Assembly: GCF_003286085.1 (NCBI RefSeq)
Contig: NW_020825289.1
Coordinates: 372,001-436,000 of the forward strand
Reading direction: 5' to 3'
DNA from: Drosophila persimilis
Taxonomy: Eukaryota > Arthropoda > Insecta > Diptera > Drosophilidae
DNA: 64,000 nucleotides
The position numbers and the translations under genes are program-made. The notes beneath the pieces are model-generated. The model was not told the DNA's origin, searched no databases, and saw only the letters and a list, made by a program, of their open reading frames with translations. Positions 45,556 through 58,106 of the stretch are shown here, piece after piece; within the stretch, counting starts at the first letter, position 1, and each line of letters starts with the position of its first letter.

Positions 45556-48400
45556 TAAGGCTAAGAAGAATAGGCCCCCCATAACTCTAACAAATCTTTC
45601 CTCAACTTCCTCTTCCTCAACTTCCCGTCTTGCTTCCAACTTTCCAAAAAACTAACCTTAGTAACCTATCAGAATGTAAGAGGCTTGCGTAGTAAGCTCA
45701 GCATTCTTTTCCGGGATAGTGTTGCATTTGCTTCCCATGGTATTTTGTTTACTGAAACCTGGTTAAAACCGGATATTCTTAGTTCCGAGGTTTTGGCAGG
45801 TCGGTACAAACTTTTAGAAAGGACCGTTCGTTTCGACGTGCAGGAGGGGTTTTGATTGCAGTGGACTCTAACTTCACGTCGTAACACTTCATAGTCCAGG
45901 CTCAACCGGAACTGGTATTCCTGTGTGTAAAACTAATTCTTCCCGCTTTTGCTATATTCATTACTTGCTCGTATATTCCACCTTCTTCGGATATCTCTAT
46001 TTATGAGAAGCATTTGTCTGTTTTAACTGCTGTTTCTTCCTCTCTATCAGATAAGGATCATATGATAGTTCTTGGTGACTTCAACTTGCCCGGAACTGCT
46101 TGGTCTTCGGTAAACGAGTCTAGTAACCTAGTGCCCATGTCACGACATGACTTTGTTGACGGCTGGCTTGACCTGTCCCTGTCTCAAGTCAACCATGTGA
46201 AAAATTGCTTGTGTCGGTTGCTTGATCTGTGCTTTGTATCGGATCCGACTTTAGTGTTGTTAACCCGAGCCCTTCCGCTCACTATACCTGAAGACGTCTA
46301 CCATCTTTCTTTCGAAGTGTCGCTAGATACAGGACCCACTGTATTGGATCGGTCGAGTAGGCTACCTGAACGGCCACCTGACGGACGTCGCTTTCGTAAA
46401 GCCGAGTTTGCGAAGCTTAACAACCGCATTAGGAATTTGGATTGGTTCGCTTTGTATGCTCTTGGCACCTTTTTTTGATTTTTGTGTCCCGCTTTCTTGT
46501 CCGATTAGATCTGGAAAACCTTCTTGGTTTACCAAAGAGTTATCTAGTCCTAAAAACTTAAAATCAAGACTTTATAAAAAATTTCAAGAATTTGCTTCTC
46601 CTACTTCTCACTCTTGCTATGTAATAGCTCGGTCAAACTTTTCAGTTCTTAATGCACAATGCTATAAGAACTACCTATCTCGATGCAGGATACGTTTTTC
46701 TCTGGACCCTAAACAGTTTTACTGCTTCGTAAACAGTAAGCGTAGAACGTCCGCACACCCATACTCGCTGTCATTTTGTAATACGTCGGCAAATAATGAT
46801 CAGGCAATTGCCGATATTTTTGCCCAGTTTTTCCAAACCATCTATTCTGAGGAAAGCTACTCTGGTCATCCGTACCCATACGGTTTACCGAGGTCGAATG
46901 GCATTTTTAGTCCCTTGTTAAATGAATGTTACCTACTTCATGATCTTCGACTAGTAAAGCCGGTGTATTCACCGGGTCCAGACGGGTTTCCTGGTTGTGT
47001 ACTCAGGTACTGCGCCGAGGCTCTGTGTGGACCCTTACTTAGACTATTCACCCTGTCCATCGATTCTTCTTGCTTCCCCCCGATCTGGAAGGAATCGTTT
47101 ATAATTCCTCTCCATAAAAAGGTAGCAAGTCTGGCGTAAAAAACTATAGAGGTATAGCAAAGGTATAGCGATCACCCACCACGAATTTGTTAGAGTTTAC
47201 CTCTTTCATTATTAAAGGCTTTCAAGATAACTTACAGACGGATGTTATTTACACCGACTTTAGTAAATCATTCGACTCTGTAAACCATTCCCTTTTAGCG
47301 CATAAACTTGACCGTTTAGGGTTTCCGCTGGACCTCCTGAGATGGATTTCTAGCTATCTTTGTTCCAGGTCTCAAAGAGTCCTCTTCAAAAACTCCCTTT
47401 CTTTACCAGTAAAGGTTTCTTCGGGAGTACCACAGGGCAGCCATCTAGGACCCTTACTCTTCACACTCTTTATTAATGACTTGCCTTCAGTATTAACATT
47501 CTCTGGAGTTCTTATGTATGCGGATGATGTTAAACTCTGTGTCCAGTATAAGGACATTTCATTTTATTCTCGCTTACGATCCGATCTCAATAACTTTCAG
47601 TCATGGTGTTGTGCAAACTTGTTACACCTTAATGCCTCGAAATGCAAAGTTATGACATTTCATCGTTGTAGCCCTTTGTTGGCTCCCTATACTCTATTTA
47701 GTGGTTCTCTTGAGAGAATTACCCTGGTGGATGATCTGGGTGTTATGTTAGACCCCAATTTAAAGTTTTCCGAACACATTTCTACCATGGCAAATAAGGC
47801 CATGGGCGTGCTTGGGTTTATAAAGAGGTGGTCAAAGGAATTTGACGACCCCTATATAACAAAGACTCTCCATACCTCGCTTGTTCGTCCGATCTTAGAA
47901 TACGGCTCCTGTGTATGGTTCCCTCAGTACAAAGTACACCAGGACCGTATAGAATCAGTACAGAAAAACTTTTTACTCTTTGCTCTGCGGGGCCTTAACT
48001 GGGATGCAGGTGTAAGACTCCCATCTTACTCTAGTAGACTACTATTAGTAAACCTCCCATCCTCAGTTAACCGTAGAAAAATGCATGGTGTGATATTTAT
48101 GCACAACTTGATTAGCGGTGACATAGACAGCCCTGATCTGTTGAGCCGCATAAACTTCACGATTGCATGCTCAGTTTCTTAGTAAGTTTAGTGCTAATTT
48201 TCCTCGAATGTTAGTCTAACAGCTATCTTTCCTGCATGCTCGCGTTCGGCTCGGCTATGCGCCGCGAGTTATGCGGCATCGCCCCTCGTTCGGTTGGGCG
48301 GGAGGAGGTCTGCGTTTTGCCTGGGATCCGCGCGTAACAGCCTTCCGCTGGTTTCACACGGGGCACTTGACGGTGCAGTAACTGCATCGCCTCTTGAAAG
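45556..48400 (+). mobile_element. CR1-like LINE, copy 4 (longest)
   Basis: This copy contains the endonuclease start (VTYQNVRGLRSKLSILFRDS near 45663, then LFTETWLKPDIL), its middle and end (46014-46478, VLGDFNLPGTAW and SFEVSL), the linker (46408-47139), the RT (47187-48182) and a 3' untranslated part to about 48400. ORF1 is not seen. The endonuclease and linker regions contain frame changes, and a small deletion precedes RT motif A. The C-terminal end is fused early into the 3' untranslated part by a deletion relative to copy 1. It lies against the truncated Osvaldo-like RT on the left. Confidence 0.78.
47187..48182 (+). CDS. CR1-like reverse transcriptase segment
   Basis: A 331-codon open frame covers YTDFSKSFDSVNHSLLAHKL (motif A), SSGVPQGSHLGPLLFTLFIN (motif B), LMYADDVKLCVQYKDIS (catalytic motif C), LLHLNASKCKVMTFHR, LVDDLGVMLDPNLKFSEHIS and FIKRWSKEFDDPYITKTLHT. 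All core polymerase residues are present. The N-terminal fingers are in another frame upstream (46408-47139), so it is not a functional ORF2 by itself. It is the reference for recognising the other three CR1-like copies. Confidence 0.8.
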   Translation: MLEFTSFIIKGFQDNLQTDVIYTDFSKSFDSVNHSLLAHKLDRLGFPLDLLRWISSYLCSRSQRVLFKNSLSLPVKVSSGVPQGSHLGPLLFTLFINDLPSVLTFSGVLMYADDVKLCVQYKDISFYSRLRSDLNNFQSWCCANLLHLNASKCKVMTFHRCSPLLAPYTLFSGSLERITLVDDLGVMLDPNLKFSEHISTMANKAMGVLGFIKRWSKEFDDPYITKTLHTSLVRPILEYGSCVWFPQYKVHQDRIESVQKNFLLFALRGLNWDAGVRLPSYSSRLLLVNLPSSVNRRKMHGVIFMHNLISGDIDSPDLLSRINFTIACSVS

Positions 48401-50134
48401 ATGCAGTCATTGCAAGTCAACGTCCAAAGAAAGGAGCTATCTCACAAGCATTATCATTGGCATTGCTCCGACTCCAATTACCTTCGCATACCCTTTTATT
48501 CGTTTGCCATTTTTGGTATTTGTTCAAGGTAGCTTCAGTCATCGAATGATAGGAATCAATTTCGAAGTTATATACTAAATACCTGGAGCTCAAATCTGCC
48601 TTGACCAATTCTTGTTCATGCTCAACCGGCATCGGAATTATCCTAAACAAATGGGATGCGTGTCTACCAAACTGGGCAATCTTCACGTTCAGAATTAATT
48701 TGTTATCAACAAAAATTCCTTGTTCTTATTTATTGTTCTTATTGGCTATAAAAATGATCTGATTTGATCCAGATTCAGCAATCTGATAGATATGGTCATT
48801 ATCTATGATTGTGCGTTTTTAGTTTTCTCGAATCTGCAATATTGTGGATGCAACAGATTTTCGTTCTTTGTGGGGGCGGAAGTGGGCGGGGCGAAGTTTT
48901 GAAATAGTCTTGTAGCAGTGACATATCACAGAGGTCTGGAACCAAAACATCGTTGCTCTAGCTCTTATAGTCTTTGAGCACTAGGCGCTGAAGGGGACGG
49001 ACAGACGGACGGACGTACAGACGGACGGACAGACAGACGGAAACGTTATACACATCCATTTTCACCACAAATCTAATATACCCCAATACTGATTTTGAGT
49101 ATCGGGTATAATGATGAGATTAGCTCGTAGCTTTCTGTTTGAATACTGTGATGAGGTACTCGTATTTTATCATCGGTACGCACAGTACAACCATGTTTTT
49201 TTTGTTAAAATTCCTTGTTGAGGAAGATCAATTAGTTCTTGCTTTGAGTTACTACGTTGAATTCTAGCATTAATGTTTACTGGAACGTTGAAGAGCCAAC
49301 TACCCTTCTTTTCTAATTCGACCCAAAATGACCTTATCTGTGCTATCTTTCAATAAACGCCATTTGAATGACTTTTTGGTATCCTATGGAGTCATTTCTG
49401 AGTCTTTCTCTTCTGACTCAATTCCAGCTAATGGAAATCAATTAATCTTTCATCCATTTAATCCAAAATTCTCTTTTAATTTTCTGAATTAATCTCAATT
49501 TATCCAGATTCCCAATATTTTCATCTGAAAGTGTCTCAATGGCGCCAAATACTGGCTTTATCAATTGGTCGATATCATTTGCAGCTATATACAAAAGGCC
49601 TGAATTTGGTACAGCTTTAGTTTGACACAATAGAGTTGGCATTTCCTCATTTTATTGTCCCCAAATACCCCATTCAAGTGGTATTTCACCGATTTTACCA
49701 CATCTTCCCAAATACCACCGAAGTCACGTCCTGCCTGGGAAATGAAGTGCCACTCGATTTGTTCTCTTTCTAATATTGTCACCACTTCTATGTAGCCCTT
49801 AAGAGCTTTTTGGTATTCCTCAAACAATGTCCGCGAAGTTCCTACAGAGTTGGTTTCATTATCGGAAAAGATTTTTGCACAGATTCCTTTTCTCGAGAAA
49901 AATCGCTCACGACTTCCAAATGAATAGCCTTTGTCGGCATACACACAAATACGGAAATATGACCCCTTATAAGATTTCTGCCCACGGTTTTTAGAGCATC
50001 GGATATGGTAAAAGTCCGGCAAAGTCTAAACCTGTATTTGTAATCGAGTGTGACACTGTAGCTCTGTGTTTCATCAGATTTCCCACTATTCTGCAGATAC
50101 CTAGCACAGGTAACACACCGGACAGTTTTCTAAT
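48401..50134 (-). mobile_element. BEL/Pao fossil, Roo-type with env-like part, split by INE-1
   Basis: Minus strand from 50130 to 49440: integrase zinc region (CVRCVTCARYLQNSGK) and core (VYADKGYSFGSRERF, IFSDNETNSVGTSRTL, HFISQAGRDFGGIWEDVVKS), then a C-terminal stretch. Beyond it, about 49440-49111 and 48720-48417, the sequence resembles an errantivirus/Roo env-like protein (FGRHASHLFRIIPMPVEHEQ then ELVKADLSSRYLVY). INE-1 copy D lies between these two pieces. LTRs are not seen. It is an old, broken remnant. The env assignment is from motif style only. Confidence 0.6.
48733..49110 (-). mobile_element. INE-1/DINE-1-like Helentron, copy D (deleted)
   Basis: It shares the right end (TATACCCGATACTCA on the minus strand), the GACR tract and internal blocks with copies A-C. 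It lacks about 420 bp of the middle and the left terminal hairpin. It interrupts the Roo-type fossil. Confidence 0.85.
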
Positions 50135-50996
50135 TGTTAAACCGCAAAGAGAGTGAGAGCTCTAACTACGCAATGAAAGCCTAGTTCAATGCTAGGGCAG
50201 CGTGCCGCGGCGTTTACATAATATGTGTGTTCAGGCCAGCAATAAACAATTTCCGCGCACTGTGCCAACTCCGTGCGCCCCGGTCCCAACTCGCTCTCGC
50301 GCGCTCGGAGGGGCGCTCGGATCCACAATCCACGATCCACTCGGCGCTCACGGCAGCAAAAGCATCATAAGGGATAGAGTTAGTTAGTTACGTTTTCACC
50401 CCCGCTTCAACCTGTCGACATACCGCGCGAATACCCAATAACGACATGAACAATATATATATATACACACAACGAAACCCATCGTCCTTTCCTTTCTGTG
50501 ACGACTGCTAGGAGTTTATACTGGAACATACACCTCGCCGTTGGATAATTGATCCTCGATCCGCTCCACTACAAACATTGGTCCTTCGAGCCGGATCTTC
50601 GCCTTCCCCATAAGGAGAAGCTCACCCCAGCCAGCATCGGCGGATCGCTCCAAGTTCAAGATAAGTACTCTTCGATTGTGCCTAACAACAGTGCAGTGAT
50701 TTTGTGCGAGATTTCCATCCCAGTCCGAGTTCCTGTGGCATATGTATACATATGTATTTATTTCTCGCTCTAGCTCCAAGTTAAACCATACCTCGTTCTG
50801 CCAACGGTTGTGGCCTCCTACTTCTCCAAAGGTTTAATTTGATCCGAGCTAACTCCTGCGTTCAGCTTCCGATCCAGTGTAAATAATATTCTTACCTCTC
50901 CCAGCTACCAGCAGAGCTTTCGTTGCTAACATACATACATACATATATGTACACATCGCAGTGCAGTCATATGTATGCATATGTACATATGTATAT

Positions 50997-51591
50997 AGTG
51001 ACATATCCATAATTCCCCACATCCCATACACATTATGTTTATGTACAATTCATCCACCCCATCCACACAAGTAACAGGACCCCACTCAAGAATCAATAAC
51101 TGTTTCTTCCCATACTCCAAGCTAGGGCCCCCCATAATATAAACAATGGACCACATTGTTTCAGCAACATTAGAATCACGCCACTCTCGAGAAATCGATT
51201 CTTTAGAATCACGCCACTCGTGAGGACCAATCAAAGCTAGACATAAAACCAAGGAGTATCACATTCCTAGCTCCGTCATGTAATGCAACACCGATCGCCA
51301 GCAGTGGATGCCTTTCATCAAAGCCGACGCATCCCCAAATATCGATCCAGGCACGTACGCCACCGACACGAAGATGCAGCCGAGGAAAGCAACGCCCGAA
51401 GCCAGAGTCGGGAGTTCCAAGAGAAGGGCTCATGGAAACTAGCCAGCAGCAGAGAGATCAGTTCCGTTTGAGACAAGCAGACCGAAAGTCAAGTCGGGGA
51501 ATTCATTTAAATCTTGTGACATAAAGATATTTAAGTTGTAAAATAAAAGTCTTTGTTAAAAAACTTAAAATCGAGTTGCGGATATTTAACT
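50997..51591 (+). repeat. Errantivirus 5' LTR
   Basis: 595 bp, matching 57512-58106. Small open frames inside it are duplicated in both LTRs and are not genes. Confidence 0.95.
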
Positions 51592-51898
51592 GGCGCAGTC
51601 GGTAGGATTTCGTTTAAAATTAACACCTATATTTCGGTAATGGTCAGCTTGTGTAATTTATAATTACTGTGATCACGTAATCCCGGAATTGTTAATAAAA
51701 TTGTGAAATCCGCCAAAGAACCTATGTGCTGCAAGCACATACGATTTGCAAAACTAATTTAAGTGAACTGAAGTAAGCGGAGATAGTGAATCACCAAGGA
51801 CAGTGAAACACTTAATACAAAATCAAAAAAAAACTTACAAGTGAACCAAAATAAAGTTAAAAACTACAACAAAACAAAACCCAATCAACACCAACAAC

Positions 51899-52855
51899 AT
51901 GGCGTTACCACCACTATCATTGAGCGAAATCCACTTGAACCAGGCACTGCTGTCGATCCGACAAATACCTGCCTATGACGGTTCATCTGGACAGCTAAGC
52001 TCATTTATCAAACGAATCGAATATGTATGCGGATTATATCCAACTGAAGATCTTCGCCAACAAAGGATCCTATTTGGAGCGACCGAGATCCAACTGTCAG
52101 GAGAGGCACAACGCATATCGCAAATGACACAACCCAACACGTGGCTCGAACTGAAGACGGCGCTGATCAACGAGTTCAAAAATCACACACCATATGAAGA
52201 ACTCTTACGACAACTATACACCACCAGATTCAACGGCAGTCTTCGTAAGTTTATAGAAGAATTAGAGATAAAAGCATTATTAATAAACAATAAGCTAAAC
52301 TTAGAAAACATACCAGAAAATAATGTCATTTATAAAAACGCTTTGAACAACACAATTAAAGATGTCATTACTCGAAAACTTCCTGACAGAATGTTCATGA
52401 CCTTAGCAAGAAAAGATATTACCACATTGTCTAATCTTAAGAAGGCAGCACAAGAAGAAGGATTGTACGAAGCTAGTACAACAGATTCAGGTACAAATAA
52501 AGATCAATCGAAATCGTCTCAATCAAATCGAAAGAATGTTGGAAACTATTATCCAAATTATAATACTACTAACTATCACAATCAAACTCAGAGTTCATCT
52601 GGAACAGGTCAGACGAATCGAACAAATCAAAATCAAAATTCCCAAAATCCTGGATTATACAATGAGTTCAAAAATTCCTTGAATCAAGGTAGGGCTCAGA
52701 ATCCATTCAATCAGCAAATATTTCAAAACCAAGCTAGTGGGAGTGGACCCAACCAACCTACTAAAAGAGGGAGGGAGAGCCAGAGTGGCCAAACGAAGAT
52801 GGACGTAAATTTTCATCAAGCCGCCTCGGAAGAAACCGAGGAGGACCCTATATAA
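51899..52855 (+). CDS. Errantivirus gag
   Basis: 318 codons from ATG 51899, after a 300-bp leader. The N-terminal part (SLSEIHLNQALLSIRQIPAY) and capsid-like region (ELEIKALLINNKLNLENIPE) resemble Gag of 17.6, 297 and Tom. The C-terminal third is Asn/Gln/Ser-rich with basic patches and no zinc knuckle, as usual for this group. Gag forms the particle core. It ends just as the pol frame, shifted by -1, is already open, in keeping with the -1 frameshifting known for errantiviruses. Confidence 0.92.
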   Translation: MALPPLSLSEIHLNQALLSIRQIPAYDGSSGQLSSFIKRIEYVCGLYPTEDLRQQRILFGATEIQLSGEAQRISQMTQPNTWLELKTALINEFKNHTPYEELLRQLYTTRFNGSLRKFIEELEIKALLINNKLNLENIPENNVIYKNALNNTIKDVITRKLPDRMFMTLARKDITTLSNLKKAAQEEGLYEASTTDSGTNKDQSKSSQSNRKNVGNYYPNYNTTNYHNQTQSSSGTGQTNRTNQNQNSQNPGLYNEFKNSLNQGRAQNPFNQQIFQNQASGSGPNQPTKRGRESQSGQTKMDVNFHQAASEETEEDPI

Positions 52856-55800
52856 ACATTACCATTAATAAAAGAATATTAAGGTGTATCGCTGACTCGG
52901 GATCATCGATCAACATCATGAAAGAAAATTACACAGATTCCGAGATAAAAGACGATAACCTTACGGTCCATACCATCAATGGACCTGTCCGTTTAACTAA
53001 GAGTATAATGAGGAATGCGAACAAAACATGTCCGTCCGAACAAAAGTTCTACATACATAACTTTTCCGAAAATTATGATATTTTATTAGGAAGAGAATAC
53101 TTGATGGCAAGTAAAGCCGTCATCGATTACAGAAATGACACTGTAACACTAGGAGCTAGGTCGTACCCAATCATTCAGAGTGGAGAAGCTATTGAAGCCG
53201 GCAAGACCGCACAGAAGTGCACTGATCCCTCTACAAAAGAAGAGAAGATCGCACCTAAGTGCCTTGACCCATCTCCAGAGGGAGATCAATACTTCGCTTC
53301 CGCTCTAGACAGTGAATTAAGGGAATGTAATCAATTAAGATTGGAACACTTAAACGACGAAGAGAGGGAAGAGTTAAAGAAGGTCTTATATGAGTTTAAG
53401 GATGTGCAGTACAGAGAAGGTGACAATTTGACTTTCACAAGTACAATCAAGCACGAGATCAAAACTCAACATGAAGACCCGGTCTACAGACGACCATACA
53501 AATATGCCCAGATACATGATCAGGAGGTAAACCAGCAAATCAAAGATATGATCAGGCAGGGAATAATTCGAAAGTCGAATTCTCCTTACTGCTCGCCCAT
53601 ATCTATGATTCCGAAGAAGATAGATGCCTCAGGAAAGCAAAAATATCGAATGGTAGTAGACTATAGAAGTCTAAATGAAATAACAGTTAAAGACAAATTC
53701 CCAACTCCAAGAATGGATGAAATCCTAGACAAACTAGGTAAATGTCAGTATTTTACGACAATCGATTTAGCAAAAGGTTTCCATCAAATACCCATGGAAC
53801 CTAGCTCAATCCCCAAAACTGCGTTCTCCACTAAGCATGGACATTACGAGTTCACTCGTATGCCCTTTGGGCTAACCACTGCCCCAGCTACCTTCCAAAG
53901 ATGTATGAACAATCTGCTAGAAGAGTTAATCTTCAAAGATTGCTTTGTATACTTGGATGACATCATTATATTTTCCACTTCATTGGAAGAACACTTGTTG
54001 TCACTAAGGAGAGTATTTGGAAAGTTGAGAGACGCCAACTTGAAGCTACAAATGGATAAATGTGAATTCATGAAAAAGGAAACTGAATTCCTAGGTCATG
54101 TAGTCACTACTGAAGGAATAGTACCAAATCCAGGCAAAATCTCTGCCATTGTCAAATTTCCAATACCAGAAACGACTAAACAAATAAAGTCATTCTTAGG
54201 TCTGTGCGGGTTCTACAGGAAATTCATTCCTAATTTTGCAAACATAGCAAAACCCATGACACTCAAACTAAAGAAAGGAGCTGTCATAGACCCCAAGGAA
54301 GAAAGGTACGTCGAGGCATTTGAGAGACTAAAAGTACTCATCACCTCAGACCCTATCCTTGCGTTCCCAGACTTTGACAAAATGTTCACGGTAACAACCG
54401 ACGCTAGTAACATAGCATTGGGAGCGGTTTTGTCACAAGAACACAAACCGATCTGCTACGCTAGCAGAACCCTAAATGAACATGAAATAAACTATTCAGC
54501 CATCGAAAAGGAATTATTAGCGATCGTATGGGCAACCAAGTATTTCCGTTCATACCTGTTCGGTAGAACATTCGAGATACAAAGCGATCATAAACCCTTG
54601 ATTTGGTTGAACAACCTCAAGGAGCCAAATATGAAATTACAAAGGTGGAAAATAAAACTGAATGAGTTTGATTTTAAAATGAAATATCTACCAGGCAAAG
54701 AAAATCATGTAGCTGATGCCTTATCAAGGGTAAAGATTAATGAAAATCTCCTGGGAGAAGCTTCCAATAGCGTTGGTGCAACTGTACATAGCGCACAGGA
54801 AGACAATCTAAATCACATTGCTATCACGGAAAGACCAATTAACTATTACAATCGGCAAATTGAGCTAATAAAAGGCAATGAAGATAAGGTAGAAACAATT
54901 CGTTTTTTTCACAAGCTAATCATCAAGATCACGTATAAGGAAATGACTAACACCTTAGCGAAGGATATAATAAAGGAATATCTATGCACCAAAAAGAGCG
55001 CATTATATTTCCATAACGAAACAGATTTTCCTCCATTCCAAAAAGCCTATTTAGAAATCATTAATTCTAACAATATAACCAAAGCTATTAAATCAAGCAC
55101 GAAACTCCTAGATATTCAGAATTACGCTGAATTTAAAGAAACCATATTAAAGAATCATAAAGGCTTACTCCATCCAGGGATAGAGAAAACCGTCAATTGG
55201 TTTAGGGGAAAATACTATTACCCGGATTATCAAAAACTAATCCAAAACATCATAAACGAATGTCCTACTTGTAATATTGCCAAAACAGAGCATAGAAATA
55301 CGAAGTTGGCATTCGAAACTACACCGGAAATACTGAACATCAGAGAGAAATACGTCATGGATTTCTATATGGTTGGTAACCAACAGTTCCTATCATGTAT
55401 TGACGTATACTCGAAGTTTGCCACTCTTGTAGAAGTAAAAAGTCGTGACTGGTTAGAAGCAAAAAGAGCCATCATGAAAGTTTTTAACGAGATGGGCAAA
55501 CCAATTGAAATCAAAGCCGATAAAGATTCAGCTTTTATGTGCACAGCATTGCAAGCATGGCTGAATGCGGAAAACGTCAAAATAGAGATCACTTCCAGCA
55601 AAAATGGAATATCTGACGTAGAAAGATTTCATAAAACAGTAAATGAAAAATTAAGAATAATATCTAGCGAGGATAACACAGAAGATAGATTCACGAAGTT
55701 TGAATTAATTCTTTATACTTATAATCATAAAACCAAACATAATACCACAAATAGGACACCAGCTGATATATTCATTTATGCAGGCTCACCTGATTATGAC

Positions 55801-56097
55801 ACACAACTAAATAAAGTGAATAAAATCACTCAATTAAATAAAAACCGCATAGAGTATGAAGTAGATACCCGCTATAAACTATCACCTCTAGTTAAGTCTA
55901 AGGTATCAAATCCTTTCAAAAGGACGGGTGAAATTAGACAGGTAGACGAAAAACATTATGAAGAAAAGAATAGGGGTAGGAAAATAACTCATTATAAATC
56001 AAAATTCAAGAAAAAGAAGAAATCTAATAGAAGCAAATATAATAATTCCAGAGAAACCGAGGAAGTTAATGGAATCGGCGAACTTCAACACAATTAA
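52856..56097 (+). CDS. Errantivirus pol: protease, RT, RNase H, integrase
   Basis: The frame is open from before the end of gag; its first ATG is at 52918, but entry is by frameshift in this family. Domains in order are protease (ADSGSSINIM near 52890), RT (YRMVVDYRSLNEITVKDKFP, TIDLAKGFHQIPM, FVYLDDIIIFSTS near 53945-53985), RNase H (TTDASNIALGAVLSQEHKPI, AIEKELLAIVWATKYFRSYL), and integrase with HHCC motif (HPGIEKTV to CPTCNIAKTEH, 55170-55290) and a DDE-type core (YVMDFYMVGNQQFLSCIDVY on, and GISDVERFHKTVNEKLR). The basic C-terminus overlaps the env start by 29 bp. It copies the element RNA and integrates the DNA. Confidence 0.93.
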
Positions 56098-57484
56098 AAT
56101 CCTCATCTTCCTCATAATTACCATCGTAATGGCACAGGGCCAAAACATAGAAATAAATTCTATAAAATCCCAAAACGGATATATGATATTCAAAACTGGA
56201 TCGATCAACATACCTATCAATTACGAATACCATTATCTAACTGTTAATGTAACTAAAACCGAAGAACTATACCAAAATTTGTTAAGGCAAGCCACTAAAT
56301 TCCAGGACATAATCCAAATAAAATATCTAGTAGACAAATTGCAAAGAGAAATGAACGGGCTAAAAATAACCAAAAGAAATAAAAGAGGCCTAATCAATAT
56401 AGTAGGAACAGCCTACAAATATCTCTTTGGAACACTAGATCAGGAAGATAAAGTCGATTTGGAACAAAAAATAGAAAATTTAGCCAGCCATAGCATTCAA
56501 ATGAATGAACTAAATTTGGTAATAGATGCAGTTAATAGCGGAATAAACGTTATAAACAAACTAAATGAAGAAAAAGACAGGAATCAACAAATAGAAATTT
56601 TGATATTCAATCTACAACATTTCACAGAATATATCGAAGATATAGAACTAGGTATGCAATTAACTAGGCTCGGTATATTTAATCCAAAATTATTAAAACA
56701 AGACTACCTGGAACAAATAAATTCTGAGAAAATACTAAATATAAAAACCTCCACATGGCTAAAATCCGATACCAACGAAATTCTAATAATTTCCAACATT
56801 CCCAAAGACATTACAAAAGTACCAATCTATAAAATCGTTCCGTATCCAGACGAATTAAATAACATGTTAACAGATATGACATACGACAAGTACTACATAA
56901 AAAATGAAGAAGTATTTGTTAAAGAAACTAGATTGAAAACCAATGACAATTGTATAAAAGGAATTTTAATGCAAACTCCCACTAAATGTCCATATTCCAA
57001 AACTTTTCAAAACTTTCAAATAAACTTTATTGAACCCAATATACTAATCACGTGGAATCTTCCAAAAACAACGCTAAATCAGAATTGTGTAAACCAAGAA
57101 ATCATAGCGGAAGGAAATACCATTATAAAAATCTACAACTGTTCAATCCAATTAAATGAATTTACAATATCAAACACAATGTTAGATTTTGCCCAGAATG
57201 TTTATGTCAACAACAACATAACTAAAATAAAACCACTGTCGTATGTCCAAACTAATGAAATAATTATGCAATACACCACATATAGTAACCTATTACAAAT
57301 AAGTCTACTAATTGCATTTGTCATAATTATATTAGTACTACTAAGTTATGTAGCTGTTAAATTTACGAAAACTTCTAAAAGAGTCACGGTTAAATGTATA
57401 AACCCTATAATAGAAGCAGAAGAGGAACCAACCTCAGCCACCGCACTTGACACCCCGTCACTATACCCGAGGGTAATCGCCTAG
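56069..57484 (+). CDS. Errantivirus env (F-protein-like)
   Basis: 471 codons. An N-terminal signal peptide (IKILIFLIITIVMAQGQ), a furin-type site RNKR followed by GLINIVGTAYKYLFGTL, which resembles the fusion peptide of baculovirus F proteins, a heptad-rich helical region, and a C-terminal membrane segment (LLQISLLIAFVIIILVLLS) with a short cytoplasmic tail. Errantivirus env is expressed from a spliced RNA and mediates transfer from follicle cells to germ line. The overlap with pol is normal for the group. An open env adds to the case that the copy is recent. Confidence 0.93.
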   Translation: MESANFNTIKILIFLIITIVMAQGQNIEINSIKSQNGYMIFKTGSINIPINYEYHYLTVNVTKTEELYQNLLRQATKFQDIIQIKYLVDKLQREMNGLKITKRNKRGLINIVGTAYKYLFGTLDQEDKVDLEQKIENLASHSIQMNELNLVIDAVNSGINVINKLNEEKDRNQQIEILIFNLQHFTEYIEDIELGMQLTRLGIFNPKLLKQDYLEQINSEKILNIKTSTWLKSDTNEILIISNIPKDITKVPIYKIVPYPDELNNMLTDMTYDKYYIKNEEVFVKETRLKTNDNCIKGILMQTPTKCPYSKTFQNFQINFIEPNILITWNLPKTTLNQNCVNQEIIAEGNTIIKIYNCSIQLNEFTISNTMLDFAQNVYVNNNITKIKPLSYVQTNEIIMQYTTYSNLLQISLLIAFVIIILVLLSYVAVKFTKTSKRVTVKCINPIIEAEEEPTSATALDTPSLYPRVIA

Positions 57485-57511
57485 GGACAGGCTAATAACA
57501 AACGTTGGGGG

Positions 57512-58106
57512 AGTGACATATCCATAATTCCCCACATCCCATACACATTATGTTTATGTACAATTCATCCACCCCATCCACACAAGTAACAGGACCCCAC
57601 TCAAGAATCAATAACTGTTTCTTCCCATACTCCAAGCTAGGGCCCCCCATAATATAAACAATGGACCACATTGTTTCAGCAACATTAGAATCACGCCACT
57701 CTCGAGAAATCGATTCTTTAGAATCACGCCACTCGTGAGGACCAATCAAAGCTAGACATAAAACCAAGGAGTATCACATTCCTAGCTCCGTCATGTAATG
57801 CAACACCGATCGCCAGCAGTGGATGCCTTTCATCAAAGCCGACGCATCCCCAAATATCGATCCAGGCACGTACGCCACCGACACGAAGATGCAGCCGAGG
57901 AAAGCAACGCCCGAAGCCAGAGTCGGGAGTTCCAAGAGAAGGGCTCATGGAAACTAGCCAGCAGCAGAGAGATCAGTTCCGTTTGAGACAAGCAGACCGA
58001 AAGTCAAGTCGGGGAATTCATTTAAATCTTGTGACATAAAGATATTTAAGTTGTAAAATAAAAGTCTTTGTTAAAAAACTTAAAATCGAGTTGCGGATAT
58101 TTAACT
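57512..58106 (+). repeat. Errantivirus 3' LTR
   Basis: 595 bp, matching the 5' LTR. It is preceded by GTTGGGGG as polypurine tract and followed by the ATAT duplication. Confidence 0.95.

Larger units (their letters stand above)
50997..58106 (+). mobile_element. Errantivirus of the Tom/17.6/297 group, apparently whole
   Basis: Two 595-bp LTRs (50997-51591 and 57512-58106) start AGTGACAT and end TTAACT, and look identical by eye. Target duplication ATAT lies at 50993-50996 and 58107-58110, matching this group's ATAT preference. The primer site TGGCGCAGTCGGTAGGAT, overlapping the LTR end at 51591, fits tRNA-Ser. A polypurine tract precedes the right LTR. Gag, pol and env frames are all open and no break was noticed. 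Identical LTRs imply very recent insertion, probably polymorphic. It lies in the leader of the R1-clade LINE. Confidence 0.93.

Noticed and set aside
51000-51500. Small open frames repeated at 57500-58000
   Set aside because: They lie in the two LTRs of the errantivirus and are identical because the LTRs are.
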